The notes beneath the pieces are model-generated. The model was not told where the DNA came from and searched no databases. It was given only the letters and a program-made list of their open reading frames with translations. The translations under genes and the position numbers were made by a program. Positions 26,776-35,275 of a stretch of 64,000 bases of DNA are shown here, in pieces (the stretch's first letter is position 1; every line of letters begins with the position of its first letter). Source of the DNA: Roseibium algicola (GTDB lineage: Bacteria; Pseudomonadota; Alphaproteobacteria; Rhizobiales; Stappiaceae); NCBI RefSeq assembly GCF_001999245.1, contig NZ_CP019630.1, positions 2,356,001-2,420,000 of the forward strand, written 5' to 3'.

Positions 26776-27822
26776 ATGACCTGGACAGCAGCGGAAACGC
26801 GCTACGACACCATGGAATACCGCCGATGCGGGAAATCCGGCCTGAAACTGCCGGTGATCTCGCTTGGCCTTTGGCACAATTTCGGCGACGATACGCCGCT
26901 CGACAAGAAAAGGGAGATTGCCCGGACCGCCTTCGATCTCGGCATCACCCATTTCGATCTTGCCAACAATTACGGCCCCAAGCCGGGTTCGGCGGAAACC
27001 GCCTTCGGTGAACTGCTGCGGACGGATTTTGCGCCTTACCGGGACGAGATGATCATTTCGTCCAAGGCCGGTTATGAGATGTGGCCCGGGCCTTATGGCG
27101 AGTGGGGCAGCCGCAAATACCTGATCGCGTCCTGCGACCAGTCCTTGAAGCGGATGGGCCTCGACTATGTCGATATCTTCTATTCGCACCGCTTCGACCC
27201 GGACACACCGCTGGAAGAGACCATGATGGCCCTCGACCACATCGTGCGGTCCGGACGAGCGCTTTATGTCGGCATCTCGTCCTATAATTCCAAACGGACA
27301 CGGGAAGCCGCCGCCATCCTGAAGGAGCTGGGCACACCGTGCCTGATCCATCAGCCGAGCTATTCCATGATCAACCGCTGGGTCGAGGAAGACGGGCTTC
27401 TGGATACGCTCGATGACCTTGGCATCGGTTCCATTGCCTTCTCGCCGCTGGCCCAGGGCATGCTGACCAGCAAATATCTGAAGGGCATTCCGGAAGACAG
27501 CCGGGCGAACCAGGGCAAATCGCTGAAGACCCAGTTCCTGAGCGAAGACAACCTCGCCACCATCCGGGCTCTCAACGACATTGCCGAAAAGCGCGGCCAG
27601 ACGCTGGCGCAGATGGCCCTTGCCTGGGTACTGCGCAAAGGCCGGGTCACAACGGCCCTGATCGGTGCGAGCCGGGGCAGCCAGGTAAAGGACTGCGTCG
27701 GAGCTGTCGCCAATCTCCAGTTTTCCGACGAGGAGCTGAAGCTGATCGAGGAAACCACCCGCGAGGCGGATATCAACCTGTGGGCGGCCTCGGCTGAACG
27801 GAAAGGACCCAGCCGGAAATGA
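26776..27822 (+). CDS. Aldo/keto reductase, YghZ/MgrA-type (L-glyceraldehyde-3-phosphate reductase family)
   Basis: A 348-residue AKR14-like NADPH-dependent reductase. The catalytic Asp-Tyr-Lys-His set is visible as DLANNYG, SSKAGYEMWPGPYG and DIFYSHRFD. The MWPGPYGEWGSRKYL block is diagnostic of the YghZ/MgrA group. It ends in an ATGA overlap with the GH43 gene. In this locus it may reduce a sugar aldehyde or keto intermediate; substrate not established. Confidence 0.88.
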   Translation: MTWTAAETRYDTMEYRRCGKSGLKLPVISLGLWHNFGDDTPLDKKREIARTAFDLGITHFDLANNYGPKPGSAETAFGELLRTDFAPYRDEMIISSKAGYEMWPGPYGEWGSRKYLIASCDQSLKRMGLDYVDIFYSHRFDPDTPLEETMMALDHIVRSGRALYVGISSYNSKRTREAAAILKELGTPCLIHQPSYSMINRWVEEDGLLDTLDDLGIGSIAFSPLAQGMLTSKYLKGIPEDSRANQGKSLKTQFLSEDNLATIRALNDIAEKRGQTLAQMALAWVLRKGRVTTALIGASRGSQVKDCVGAVANLQFSDEELKLIEETTREADINLWAASAERKGPSRK

Positions 27823-29417
27823 TCCGAAATCCCATCCTGCCGGGGTTCAACCCGGATCCCTCGATCTGCCGTGCGGGCGATGACTATTTCATCGCCACAT
27901 CGACCTTCGAATGGTATCCGGGCGTCCAGATTCACCGGTCGAAAGACCTGGTCAACTGGGATCTGGCCTGCCGGCCCCTCAGCCGGGCAAGCCAGCTCGA
28001 CATGCGCGGCAATCCGGACAGCGGCGGCATCTGGGCACCGTGTCTTTCCTACGCGGACGGGCGGTTCTGGCTGGTCTATACGGACGTCAAACGGCTGGAT
28101 GGGAATTTCAAGGACGCGCATAACTACATCGTCACGGCCCCTTCCATCGAGGGGCCGTGGAGCGACCCGATCTACGTCAGCTCACACGGGTTCGATCCGT
28201 CGCTGTATCACGACGACGATGGCCGCAAATGGTTCCTGGTCCTGCAATGGAACCACATTTCAAATTCCGTCGGCGGGCATCCGCGCCATCCGGCCTTCGA
28301 CGGCATCCTGCTGCAGGAATGGTCGGAAATCGAAGGCCTGAAAGGCGAGATCCGCAAGATCTTTTCCGGAAGCCCGCACGGTCTGACGGAAGGTCCACAT
28401 CTTCACAAGCGCGGCGGCTGGTACTACCTGACAGTCGCCGAAGGCGGCACCGGCTACGGGCACGCCGTTACCATGGCCCGGTCACGGTCCATCGACGGGC
28501 CGTACGAGCTTCACCCGCAAACCCACCTCATCACCGCCAAGGACGATCCGGTCGCGCCGCTGCAACGGGCAGGCCATGGCCAGATTGTCGAAACGCCGGA
28601 TGGCGACGTCTACCACACCCATCTGTGTTCCCGGCCCCTGCCCGGACGGTTCTCGCCTCTGGGACGGGAGACCGCGATCCAGAAATGCGTCTGGCGGGAG
28701 GACGGCTGGCTTTACCTGGAAGACGGCGGCATGGTTCCGAAGGTTGAGGTGCCGGGTCTGACGGCGACAGAACCTCGCCCCGCTCAACGCGTGGAGCGCG
28801 TTTTCACTGGGGAAATCCTGCCGCCGGAGTTCCAGTGGCTGCGCACGCCTTATCCGGAGCGGCTGTTCACGCTGACGGGAACGGCCCTGCGCCTCATCGG
28901 CCGGGAAAGCATCGGCAGCTGGTACGAGCAGTCGCTGGTTGCCCGGCGCCAGGAGCACCTCGGCTACCGCGTGGAAACCACGCTCACCGATTTTGCGCCA
29001 ACGACCTACCAGCAGGCGGCCGGACTGACGACCTATTACAACCGTCACAAGTTCCATTTTCTGGGCGTGAGCTGGACGGAACAGCTCGGCCGCTGCCTGA
29101 CGCTGCTTTCCTGCCCCGGCGACTGGCCGGATGGACGCATGTCGTTTCCGGCAAACCCTGTCGCGCTTGGCAGCGGACCGGTCGAGCTTGCCGTTGAGGT
29201 TGATGGTGCCCGCCAGCAATTCTTCTGGCGCCAGCAAGGCCGCGACTGGACGCCTTTCGGACCGGAACTCGATGCCAGCGTGATCTCGGATGAAGGCGGG
29301 CGCGGTGAGCACGGCTCCTTTACCGGCGCCTTTGTCGGTATGCTGGCCTTCGACATAACCGGACAAGGCAAGACCGCCGATTTCAGCAGGTTTTCATACG
29401 CACCGGAAGGCACGTGA
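27819..29417 (+). CDS. xynB: Glycoside hydrolase family 43 beta-xylosidase
   Basis: A 532-residue intracellular glycosidase without a signal peptide, consistent with hydrolysis after uptake of short xylosides. The five-bladed propeller begins NPILPGFNPDPSICR. The three catalytic acids are Asp13 (base), Asp126 (GFDPSLYHD, pKa modulator) and Glu191 (TEGPHL, general acid). The C-terminal half is the beta-sandwich domain typical of GH43 subfamily 11-like xylosidases. Its start overlaps the AKR stop. Arabinofuranosidase side activity is common in the family. Confidence 0.92.
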   Translation: MIRNPILPGFNPDPSICRAGDDYFIATSTFEWYPGVQIHRSKDLVNWDLACRPLSRASQLDMRGNPDSGGIWAPCLSYADGRFWLVYTDVKRLDGNFKDAHNYIVTAPSIEGPWSDPIYVSSHGFDPSLYHDDDGRKWFLVLQWNHISNSVGGHPRHPAFDGILLQEWSEIEGLKGEIRKIFSGSPHGLTEGPHLHKRGGWYYLTVAEGGTGYGHAVTMARSRSIDGPYELHPQTHLITAKDDPVAPLQRAGHGQIVETPDGDVYHTHLCSRPLPGRFSPLGRETAIQKCVWREDGWLYLEDGGMVPKVEVPGLTATEPRPAQRVERVFTGEILPPEFQWLRTPYPERLFTLTGTALRLIGRESIGSWYEQSLVARRQEHLGYRVETTLTDFAPTTYQQAAGLTTYYNRHKFHFLGVSWTEQLGRCLTLLSCPGDWPDGRMSFPANPVALGSGPVELAVEVDGARQQFFWRQQGRDWTPFGPELDASVISDEGGRGEHGSFTGAFVGMLAFDITGQGKTADFSRFSYAPEGT

Positions 29418-29440
29418 GCTCACACTCTAAGGAGATATTC

Positions 29441-30499
29441 ATGGCTGGACTGATCAAGGGGCCCGCAATTTTCCTGGCCCAGTTTGCCGGAGACGACGCT
29501 CCGTTCAATTCGCTTCCCGCAATCGCCAAATGGGCTGCGGATCTCGGCTACAAGGGCATTCAGATACCGACCTTCGACAGTCGCCTGTTCGACCTCGACA
29601 AGGCCGCCGAAAGCGAAACCTATTGCGACGAGGTCAAAGGCATCTGCGCGGACGCCGGCGTCGAGATTACCGAGCTTTCAACCCATCTGCAGGGCCAGCT
29701 CGTGGCGGTTCACCCGGCCTATGACCTGGCCTTTGACGGCTTTGCACCATCCCAAGTGCACGGCAATCCGAAGGCCCGGCAGGCCTGGGCGGTCGACCAG
29801 ATGAAAAAGGCGGCGATTGCGAGCAAGCGGCTTGGCCTCACTACTTCCGTCAGCTTCACCGGTTCGCTGGCGTTTCCCTATCTCTACCCCTGGCCGCAAC
29901 GGCCTGCGGGGCTGATCGAGGAAGCGTTCAAGGAACTGGCGGCACGCTGGAAACCGATCCTCGATGTCTATGACGAAAACGGTGTCGATGTCGGCTATGA
30001 AATCCATCCCGGCGAGGACGTCTTCGACGGCGCCACCTTCGAGATGTTCCTGGAGGCGCTCGGAGGCCACACGCGCTGCCAGATCAACTACGATCCGTCG
30101 CACTTCCTGCTGCAGCAGCTCGATTATCTGGCGTTCATCGACATCTATCACGAGCGCATCTGCGCCTATCACGTGAAGGATGCCGAGTTCAATCCGGACG
30201 GCCGCCAGGGCGTCTATTCCGGCTATCAGGGCTGGGTCAACCGCGCGGGCCGGTTCCGGTCCCTGGGTGATGGCCAGGTGGATTTTTCCGGCATCTTCTC
30301 CAAGCTCGCCCAACATGGCTATGACAGCTGGGCCGTCCTGGAATGGGAATGCTGTCTGAAGTCACCCGAACAGGGCGCTGCGGAAGGGGCACCCTTTATC
30401 GAGCACCACATCATCGAAGTCACCGACAAGGCTTTCGACGACTTCGCTGGCGGCGAGACCGACCAGGAGCAGATCCGGAAGATGCTGGGCCTGAGTTAG
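29441..30499 (+). CDS. Sugar isomerase/epimerase, TIM-barrel
   Basis: A 352-residue xylose-isomerase-like barrel protein, larger than the one at 24887. Candidate metal ligands lie in VGYEIHPGED, INYDPSHF, YHVKDAEF and AVLEWECC. AAGGAG lies six bases before ATG 29441; a GTG at 29414 overlapping the previous stop is less likely. Last gene of the LacI-controlled operon. Relatives occur beside Gfo/Idh dehydrogenases; the substrate is unknown. Confidence 0.85.
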   Translation: MAGLIKGPAIFLAQFAGDDAPFNSLPAIAKWAADLGYKGIQIPTFDSRLFDLDKAAESETYCDEVKGICADAGVEITELSTHLQGQLVAVHPAYDLAFDGFAPSQVHGNPKARQAWAVDQMKKAAIASKRLGLTTSVSFTGSLAFPYLYPWPQRPAGLIEEAFKELAARWKPILDVYDENGVDVGYEIHPGEDVFDGATFEMFLEALGGHTRCQINYDPSHFLLQQLDYLAFIDIYHERICAYHVKDAEFNPDGRQGVYSGYQGWVNRAGRFRSLGDGQVDFSGIFSKLAQHGYDSWAVLEWECCLKSPEQGAAEGAPFIEHHIIEVTDKAFDDFAGGETDQEQIRKMLGLS

Positions 30500-30574
30500 G
30501 GGCGGACCAACCGCGCATCCCGTTCCGGCACCCTAACCAGTCCTGATTGACGCAGCTTTGCCGCTATCCCGGTT

Positions 30575-30600
30575 GTCACCCCGGGCGGCCGAAGGGTGAC
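30575..30600. repeat. Short intergenic palindrome
   Basis: GTCACCC (30575-30581) pairs with GGGTGAC (30594-30600) around a 12-base GC-rich loop. It is one of four GTCACCCC/CCCCGG-type palindromes in the window. Confidence 0.55.
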
Positions 30601-30688
30601 CCGGAGCCTGCTCATGTCCAGAGATATGGTTGGGAGCGAAGGCTTTTGAAGACATCCACCCGCTTCGGCAAGCAGCCCAGAGAGTGGG

Positions 30689-30717
30689 CCCCGGATCTGC
30701 GCTGCGCTTGTCCGGGG
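30689..30717. repeat. Short intergenic palindrome
   Basis: CCCCGGA (30689-30695) pairs with TCCGGGG (30711-30717) around TCTGCGCTGCGCTTG, which is followed by TGACC. This resembles intergenic elements that I recall as common in rhizobial and related genomes. Confidence 0.55.
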
Positions 30718-30814
30718 TGACCGCTTTCGCAGTGGCTTCAATGGATCCGTTAACTGCAGTTTCTTGCCAATTGAGCGACAACTTCTCTCCGATTCAGCCT
30801 CCCTTTCCCACCAA

Positions 30815-30921
30815 CCTCATCCTGAGGAGCCGCTCTGGCGGCGTCTCGAAGGATGGGCCGCCTGTTCGGGATTTGCCGCCCATGCTTCGAGACGGACCTG
30901 ACGGTCCTCCTCAGTATGAGG
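30815..30921. repeat. Cruciform-type palindromic element, copy A (107 bp)
   Basis: Outer arms CCTCATCCTGAGGAG (30815-30829) and CTCCTCAGTATGAGG (30907-30921) pair with one mismatch. Inner arms GTCTCGAAGGATGGGC (30843-30858) and GCCCATGCTTCGAGAC (30878-30893) also pair with one mismatch. Short side hairpins lie between arms. Copy B at 42138 shares both arms. It sits 20 bases past the ROK stop, where it can act as a bidirectional terminator. Confidence 0.8.
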
Positions 30922-30941
30922 GTTTCCATAGAGGCTTGCTC

Positions 30942-32156
30942 TCACAGCAGCAGGTGCGAAACCGAGGGGGCGTAGAGCGCATCGACGGCGGCGGCCGTCG
31001 CACCGAGGGCGACCGCTGTTGCACCGGACGTACCAATGCGGATCCTGTCTTCTTCAAGCGAACCGTCGAGACGGCGAGGAAGCGGGGAGGCACTGTCGAG
31101 CAGCGCCTGGAGGAAGTCCGGACAAATGATGCCACCCAGGATCAGCGCTTCCGGGTCGAGCATCATCTCGATCATGTTGATCATCTGGCGCATGAGCGGC
31201 GCGACATCGGCTATCCAGCCGAGGACTGCCGGATCTCCTTCGGCGAACAAGGCTTCGATCCGCCCAACGGAGCCTGGTTCCGTCGGCTCCAGTCCAAGCC
31301 TTTCACACAGCGCGTTGAGTGACAGATACCGTTCCAGGCAGCCGGTGTTGCCGCAGGAACAGGCCGGGCCTGTCGGGTCGATCACAACGTGCCCGATTTC
31401 GCCGGCGTTTTTCGTCGCACCCGGATAGAGCGCCCCGTTCAGGACGAAGCCGGCGCCAAGCCCCATACCGAACTGGATGAAGGCAAAGCTGTTGAAGCTG
31501 CGGCCGATCCCGTAAACATGCTCGCCCAGCGCGGCGGCCGACGCATCGTTCTGAAGGACGACAGGCAAGCCGATCGCCGACTGAAGCTGCGCGAGATTTT
31601 CCGGCGAGCCAAAATCCGAAAATGTGGTGGCATCGGTGCCGCTGGAGGTCTGCGATCCGGTTTCAAAAGGGCCGGGAGCAGCAAGACCGACGCCGAACAG
31701 ACACTTGGCCATACCGGGATGCGCCGCGCGGAACTCTTCTGCCATCGACAGGATCCGGCTGTTGGCTGCCTCGGGCGTGGCAGCGGCCATGGGGGCGGCC
31801 GACTGCCAGACGATGCTGCCCAGAAGATCGCAGGCAATCGCCGTCACTGACAGACGATCGACATGAAACCCGAGACTGTAGGCATGATCGGGCTTGAGCT
31901 GCACCGTCATGCCCGGGTGGCCGCGGCCCCTGGCCTTCTGGGCGTGCATCTCGACAATGCCGCGGCTTTCCAGCTCGCCGACGATGTTTTGCACCGTCTG
32001 GCGGGAAAGCGACGTGATTTCAGATATTTCCGTGCGACCGATCGGACCGCGCGTGCGGATGACTTCCAGCACCACGCGGTGATTATGCGTCTTGGCGCGG
32101 GTCAGGTTTGTGCCGCTGGTCCGGAAGGATGCGGGGATCGGAGCACTGTCGTTCAT
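30942..32156 (-). CDS. ROK-family transcriptional regulator (NagC/XylR type)
   Basis: A 404-residue repressor. The N-terminal winged helix (RTEISEITSLSRQTVQNIVGEL) is followed by a ROK sugar-binding domain with LQNDASAAALGEH, GAGFVLNGALYPG, the GEIGHVVID motif and the zinc-binding CSCGNTGCLERY. The open frame reaches 32462, but ATG 32156 starts at a normal NDSAPIPASFRTSG terminus and leaves the AT-rich operator region free. It faces away from the sugar ABC operon beginning at 32253 and most likely controls it and itself. Confidence 0.92.
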   Translation of the reverse strand: MNDSAPIPASFRTSGTNLTRAKTHNHRVVLEVIRTRGPIGRTEISEITSLSRQTVQNIVGELESRGIVEMHAQKARGRGHPGMTVQLKPDHAYSLGFHVDRLSVTAIACDLLGSIVWQSAAPMAAATPEAANSRILSMAEEFRAAHPGMAKCLFGVGLAAPGPFETGSQTSSGTDATTFSDFGSPENLAQLQSAIGLPVVLQNDASAAALGEHVYGIGRSFNSFAFIQFGMGLGAGFVLNGALYPGATKNAGEIGHVVIDPTGPACSCGNTGCLERYLSLNALCERLGLEPTEPGSVGRIEALFAEGDPAVLGWIADVAPLMRQMINMIEMMLDPEALILGGIICPDFLQALLDSASPLPRRLDGSLEEDRIRIGTSGATAVALGATAAAVDALYAPSVSHLLL

Positions 32157-32175
32157 GGCGCCAATAGACCAGAAA

Positions 32176-32204
32176 TTATTTTTTCTATCAATTTGACAAA
32201 ATAA
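32176..32204. promoter_or_regulatory. Candidate ROK operator
   Basis: TTATTTT (32176-32182) and AAAATAA (32198-32204) are inverted repeats separated by 15 bases, in an AT-rich patch between the divergent ROK and binding-protein genes. NagC-like ROK proteins recognise similar TTATTT-type half-sites. TTGACA at 32194 could also be a -35 element. Confidence 0.5.
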
Positions 32205-32252
32205 AAAAACCGAACATAGGATGCTTTGCCTACACAAAAACCGGAGGGCGAG

Positions 32253-33497
32253 ATGAACACGTTTGGAAAGATGATTTTGGGGTCCGCCTTCGCGACCCTC
32301 GCCATGACCACGACGGCATTGGCCGACACCACACTGAATGCACTTTTCATGAGCCAGGCGGCTTATAGCGAAGACGACATCAAGTCGATGACCGCCAAGT
32401 TCGAGGAAGCAAATCCCGGCGTCACGGTTGCGCTCGAATTCGTTCCCTATGAAGCCCTGCACGACAAGATCATTGCAGCGGCAGGTGCGGGCGATGACGG
32501 CTATGACGTTGTCCTGTTCGACGTGATCTGGCCGGCCGAATTCGCAACGCGCGGCTTCCTGCAGGATGTCACCGACCGCATTCCGGCCGACTATACCGAC
32601 AAGGTTTTCGACGGTGCCTGGACGACGGTCGAATATGACGGCAAGCGCTATGGCATGCCCTGGATCCTCGATACGAAATACCTCTTCTACAATGCCGACA
32701 TGCTGGCAGAGGCTGGCATTTCCGCCCCGCCCAAGACCTGGGCCGAACTGGCGGAACAGGCCAAGCAGATCAAGGACAAGGGCATTGTCGAATATCCGCT
32801 GGTCTGGAGCTGGTCCCAGTCCGAGGCGATGATCTGCGACTTCACCACCCTGACTGCTGCCAATGACGGCGCGTTCTTCGATGAAGGCCAGCCGGCCTTT
32901 ACCGCAGGCGGTGCCAAGGATGCCGTTTCCTTCATGAAGGCAACGCTGGACGAAGGCCTGAGCAACCCGTCTTCACGCGAATATTTCGAAGAAGACGTCC
33001 GCCGGGTGTTCTCCAACGGCGAAGCGGCGTTCGCCCTCAACTGGACCTACATGAATGCCCTGGCCAACGATCCGAAGGAAAGCAAGGTCGCCGGCAAGGT
33101 GAAGGTAGCGCCGGCACCAGGTGTCGAAGGCAAGTCAACCGCGTCCAGCGTCAACGGTTCCATGGGTCTCGGCATTCCCGCCAACAGCCCGCATGCGGAT
33201 GAAGCCTGGGCCTATATCTCCTTCCTGACCCAGAAGGACGTTCAGGACAACTATGCCAAGCTCAGCCTGCCGATCTGGAAGGCGTCCTATTCCGAACCGA
33301 AGGTGATCGAAGGTCAGGAAGACCTGATCGCGGCGGCGAAAGAATCCATTGCTGTCATGTATCCGCGTCCGCTGGTGCCGTCCTACACCGAAGTCTCCGA
33401 CATTCTCCAGAAGAACATCCATCAGGTCCTGCTCGGCCAGGCAAGTGTGGATGAAGCCCTGGAAGCTGCCGCAGACCGCGTCAAGCGCATCCGCTAA
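32253..33497 (+). CDS. Sugar ABC transporter substrate-binding protein
   Basis: A 414-residue periplasmic protein of solute-binding family 1. Its signal peptide ends near ALA-D, and the mature part has FEEANPGVTVALEFVPYEALHDKI and PWILDTKYLFYNADML, typical of maltose/trehalose/glucoside-type binders. GGAGGG lies five bases before ATG 32253. First gene of the ROK-controlled operon. The substrate is not fixed by sequence; the glucokinase at the end of the operon suggests a glucose-containing sugar. Confidence 0.9.
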   Translation: MNTFGKMILGSAFATLAMTTTALADTTLNALFMSQAAYSEDDIKSMTAKFEEANPGVTVALEFVPYEALHDKIIAAAGAGDDGYDVVLFDVIWPAEFATRGFLQDVTDRIPADYTDKVFDGAWTTVEYDGKRYGMPWILDTKYLFYNADMLAEAGISAPPKTWAELAEQAKQIKDKGIVEYPLVWSWSQSEAMICDFTTLTAANDGAFFDEGQPAFTAGGAKDAVSFMKATLDEGLSNPSSREYFEEDVRRVFSNGEAAFALNWTYMNALANDPKESKVAGKVKVAPAPGVEGKSTASSVNGSMGLGIPANSPHADEAWAYISFLTQKDVQDNYAKLSLPIWKASYSEPKVIEGQEDLIAAAKESIAVMYPRPLVPSYTEVSDILQKNIHQVLLGQASVDEALEAAADRVKRIR

Positions 33498-33522
33498 GTT
33501 TGCGATTGACGGGAGACTGACC

Positions 33523-34416
33523 ATGCTTGGCCGACGCCAGAAACGTGAAAAATGGATCCTTCTGGCGCCGGCCCTGGCTTTGCTTGCGCTGGTCACGCTG
33601 ATACCGCTTGCCAACACACTGTGGCTGAGCTTCACCGACACGCGCATTTCCGCTCTTCCCGAGCCGGTGCATTTCATCGGCCTGGAAAACTACGTCTACG
33701 CGCTTACCGACCCGGATTTTCAGGACGCCCTCTTCAGGACGCTTTACTTCACCATCGTCTCGGTGGGTCTGGAAGGCATTCTCGGTGTCGCGGTTGCCGT
33801 GCTGCTCAACCAGGAATTCCGCGGCCGGACGCTGCTTCGGGCTCTGATCATCCTGCCCTGGGCGGTGCCGACCATCGTCAACGCCGTTGCCTGGCGCTTG
33901 ATCTATCACCCTGATTATGGCGCGCTGAACTCCCTGCTGTTCCAGCTGGGCCTCATTTCCGATTACCGCAGCTGGATCGGCGATCCGGCGACCGCCATGA
34001 ACATGGTCATCCTGGCAGATGTCTGGAAGAACTTTCCGCTGGTTGCCTATGTGGCACTGGCCGCCCTGCAGACAGTGCCCGGTGACCTCAACAAGGCGGC
34101 AGCCATCGAAGGTGCCGGGCCCTGGAAACGGTTCCGCTCGATCACCCTGCCCTGGATCGCCGGTCCATTAATGGTTGTCATGGTGCTGCGAACCATCGAG
34201 GCCTTCCGCGTCTTCGACATCATCTACGTGATGACCGGCGGAGGCCCCGCGGACAGCACCAAGACCGCGAGCTTTTACGTCTACCAGGAATATTTCAACT
34301 ACCTCAGAAGCGGCAGCGGGGCCTCCTATGCAGTACTGGTTGCCGGGATCAGCGCCGTTCTGATCGTGTTCTATTATTCCGCGACCAAGCGGCAGACGGC
34401 GGGAGGCGCGGCATGA
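33523..34416 (+). CDS. Sugar ABC transporter permease (MalF-type)
   Basis: A 297-residue, six-helix inner-membrane permease. The EAA loop reads DLNKAAAIEGAGPWKRFRSI. ATG 33523 follows GGGAG; the longer frame back to 33349 would overlap the binding-protein gene by 150 bases and is rejected. It ends in an ATGA overlap with the second permease. Confidence 0.91.
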   Translation: MLGRRQKREKWILLAPALALLALVTLIPLANTLWLSFTDTRISALPEPVHFIGLENYVYALTDPDFQDALFRTLYFTIVSVGLEGILGVAVAVLLNQEFRGRTLLRALIILPWAVPTIVNAVAWRLIYHPDYGALNSLLFQLGLISDYRSWIGDPATAMNMVILADVWKNFPLVAYVALAALQTVPGDLNKAAAIEGAGPWKRFRSITLPWIAGPLMVVMVLRTIEAFRVFDIIYVMTGGGPADSTKTASFYVYQEYFNYLRSGSGASYAVLVAGISAVLIVFYYSATKRQTAGGAA

Positions 34417-35252
34417 AACGCTCGCTCGTTCAATCCATCCTGCTTTATGGCTGCGCCCTGTTGCTGGCAGCCTTCACAACAGGCCCGCTGCTCTGGCTTG
34501 CCGTCATGAGCATCAGCGCGCCGACCGACCTGACCGAGGTGCCGCTGCGCTGGGTCCCCTCTGAACTTGACTTCAGCCGCTACACGAGCCTGCTCAGCCT
34601 TGAAGGCGGCAACGGCGAGCGATTTTTGAGCGCACTCCGGAATTCCCTCCTGACAGCGGGCGGGTCAACCGTCATCGCGCTTCTGCTCGCCATTCCGGCT
34701 GCCTATGCCTTTTCCAGAAGACAGGCGTCGATGGTCCTGTTGTTCGCTTTTCTCGCAACGATCATGATGCCGCCGATCACCTATGTGCTGCCGCTCTATT
34801 CGACCTTCAGCAGCTTCGGCATGCTGAACCACACGGTGACGCTGATCATCGTCTATACGGCCATGCTGCTGCCCTTCGCCACCTGGCTGATGAAGGCCAA
34901 TATCGACGTGCTGCCGGTGGAAGTGGAGCAGGCTGCCTTCATAGAAGGTGCCGGAACCGCCTACACCATCCGGCAGGTGGTGCTGCCGCTGGCCCTTCCG
35001 GCCATTGCCGCCACCGCCATGCTGTCCTTCCTGGTGGCCTGGGACGAGTTCTTCTACGCCCTGATCTTCACCAACGATCTCAGCGCGAAGACCCTGCCTG
35101 TGGCGATCGCGGATTTCTCCGCCGGGCGCGTTACCGACTACGGCGTCATCGCCTCGGTTGGCGTTCTGGCGACATTGCCGCCAGCCATACTCGCCATCGC
35201 CTTCCAGAAATTCATCGTCTCCGGACTGGTCGCCGGATCCGTCAAGGGCTGA
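34413..35252 (+). CDS. Sugar ABC transporter permease (MalG-type)
   Basis: A 279-residue permease with six helices and an EAA loop EVEQAAFIEGAGTAYTIRQV. Length and N-terminus are normal for MalG-type proteins, unlike the extended homologue at 22754. It is translationally coupled to the upstream permease. Confidence 0.91.
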   Translation: MKRSLVQSILLYGCALLLAAFTTGPLLWLAVMSISAPTDLTEVPLRWVPSELDFSRYTSLLSLEGGNGERFLSALRNSLLTAGGSTVIALLLAIPAAYAFSRRQASMVLLFAFLATIMMPPITYVLPLYSTFSSFGMLNHTVTLIIVYTAMLLPFATWLMKANIDVLPVEVEQAAFIEGAGTAYTIRQVVLPLALPAIAATAMLSFLVAWDEFFYALIFTNDLSAKTLPVAIADFSAGRVTDYGVIASVGVLATLPPAILAIAFQKFIVSGLVAGSVKG

Positions 35253-35275
35253 CCACAGCAGGAGACCGACAAGGA

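Larger units (their letters stand above)
30500..30941. other. Repeat-rich region between convergent genes
   Basis: These 442 bases separate the convergent stops of the isomerase and ROK genes. They hold three separate palindromic elements (30575-30600, 30689-30717, 30815-30921) and no credible coding sequence. The ORFs that cross it read through the repeats. Confidence 0.7.

Noticed and set aside
30630..31322. Plus-strand ORFs across the repeats and ROK gene end
   Set aside because: They read through palindromic elements and the antisense of the ROK gene, with no supporting motif.
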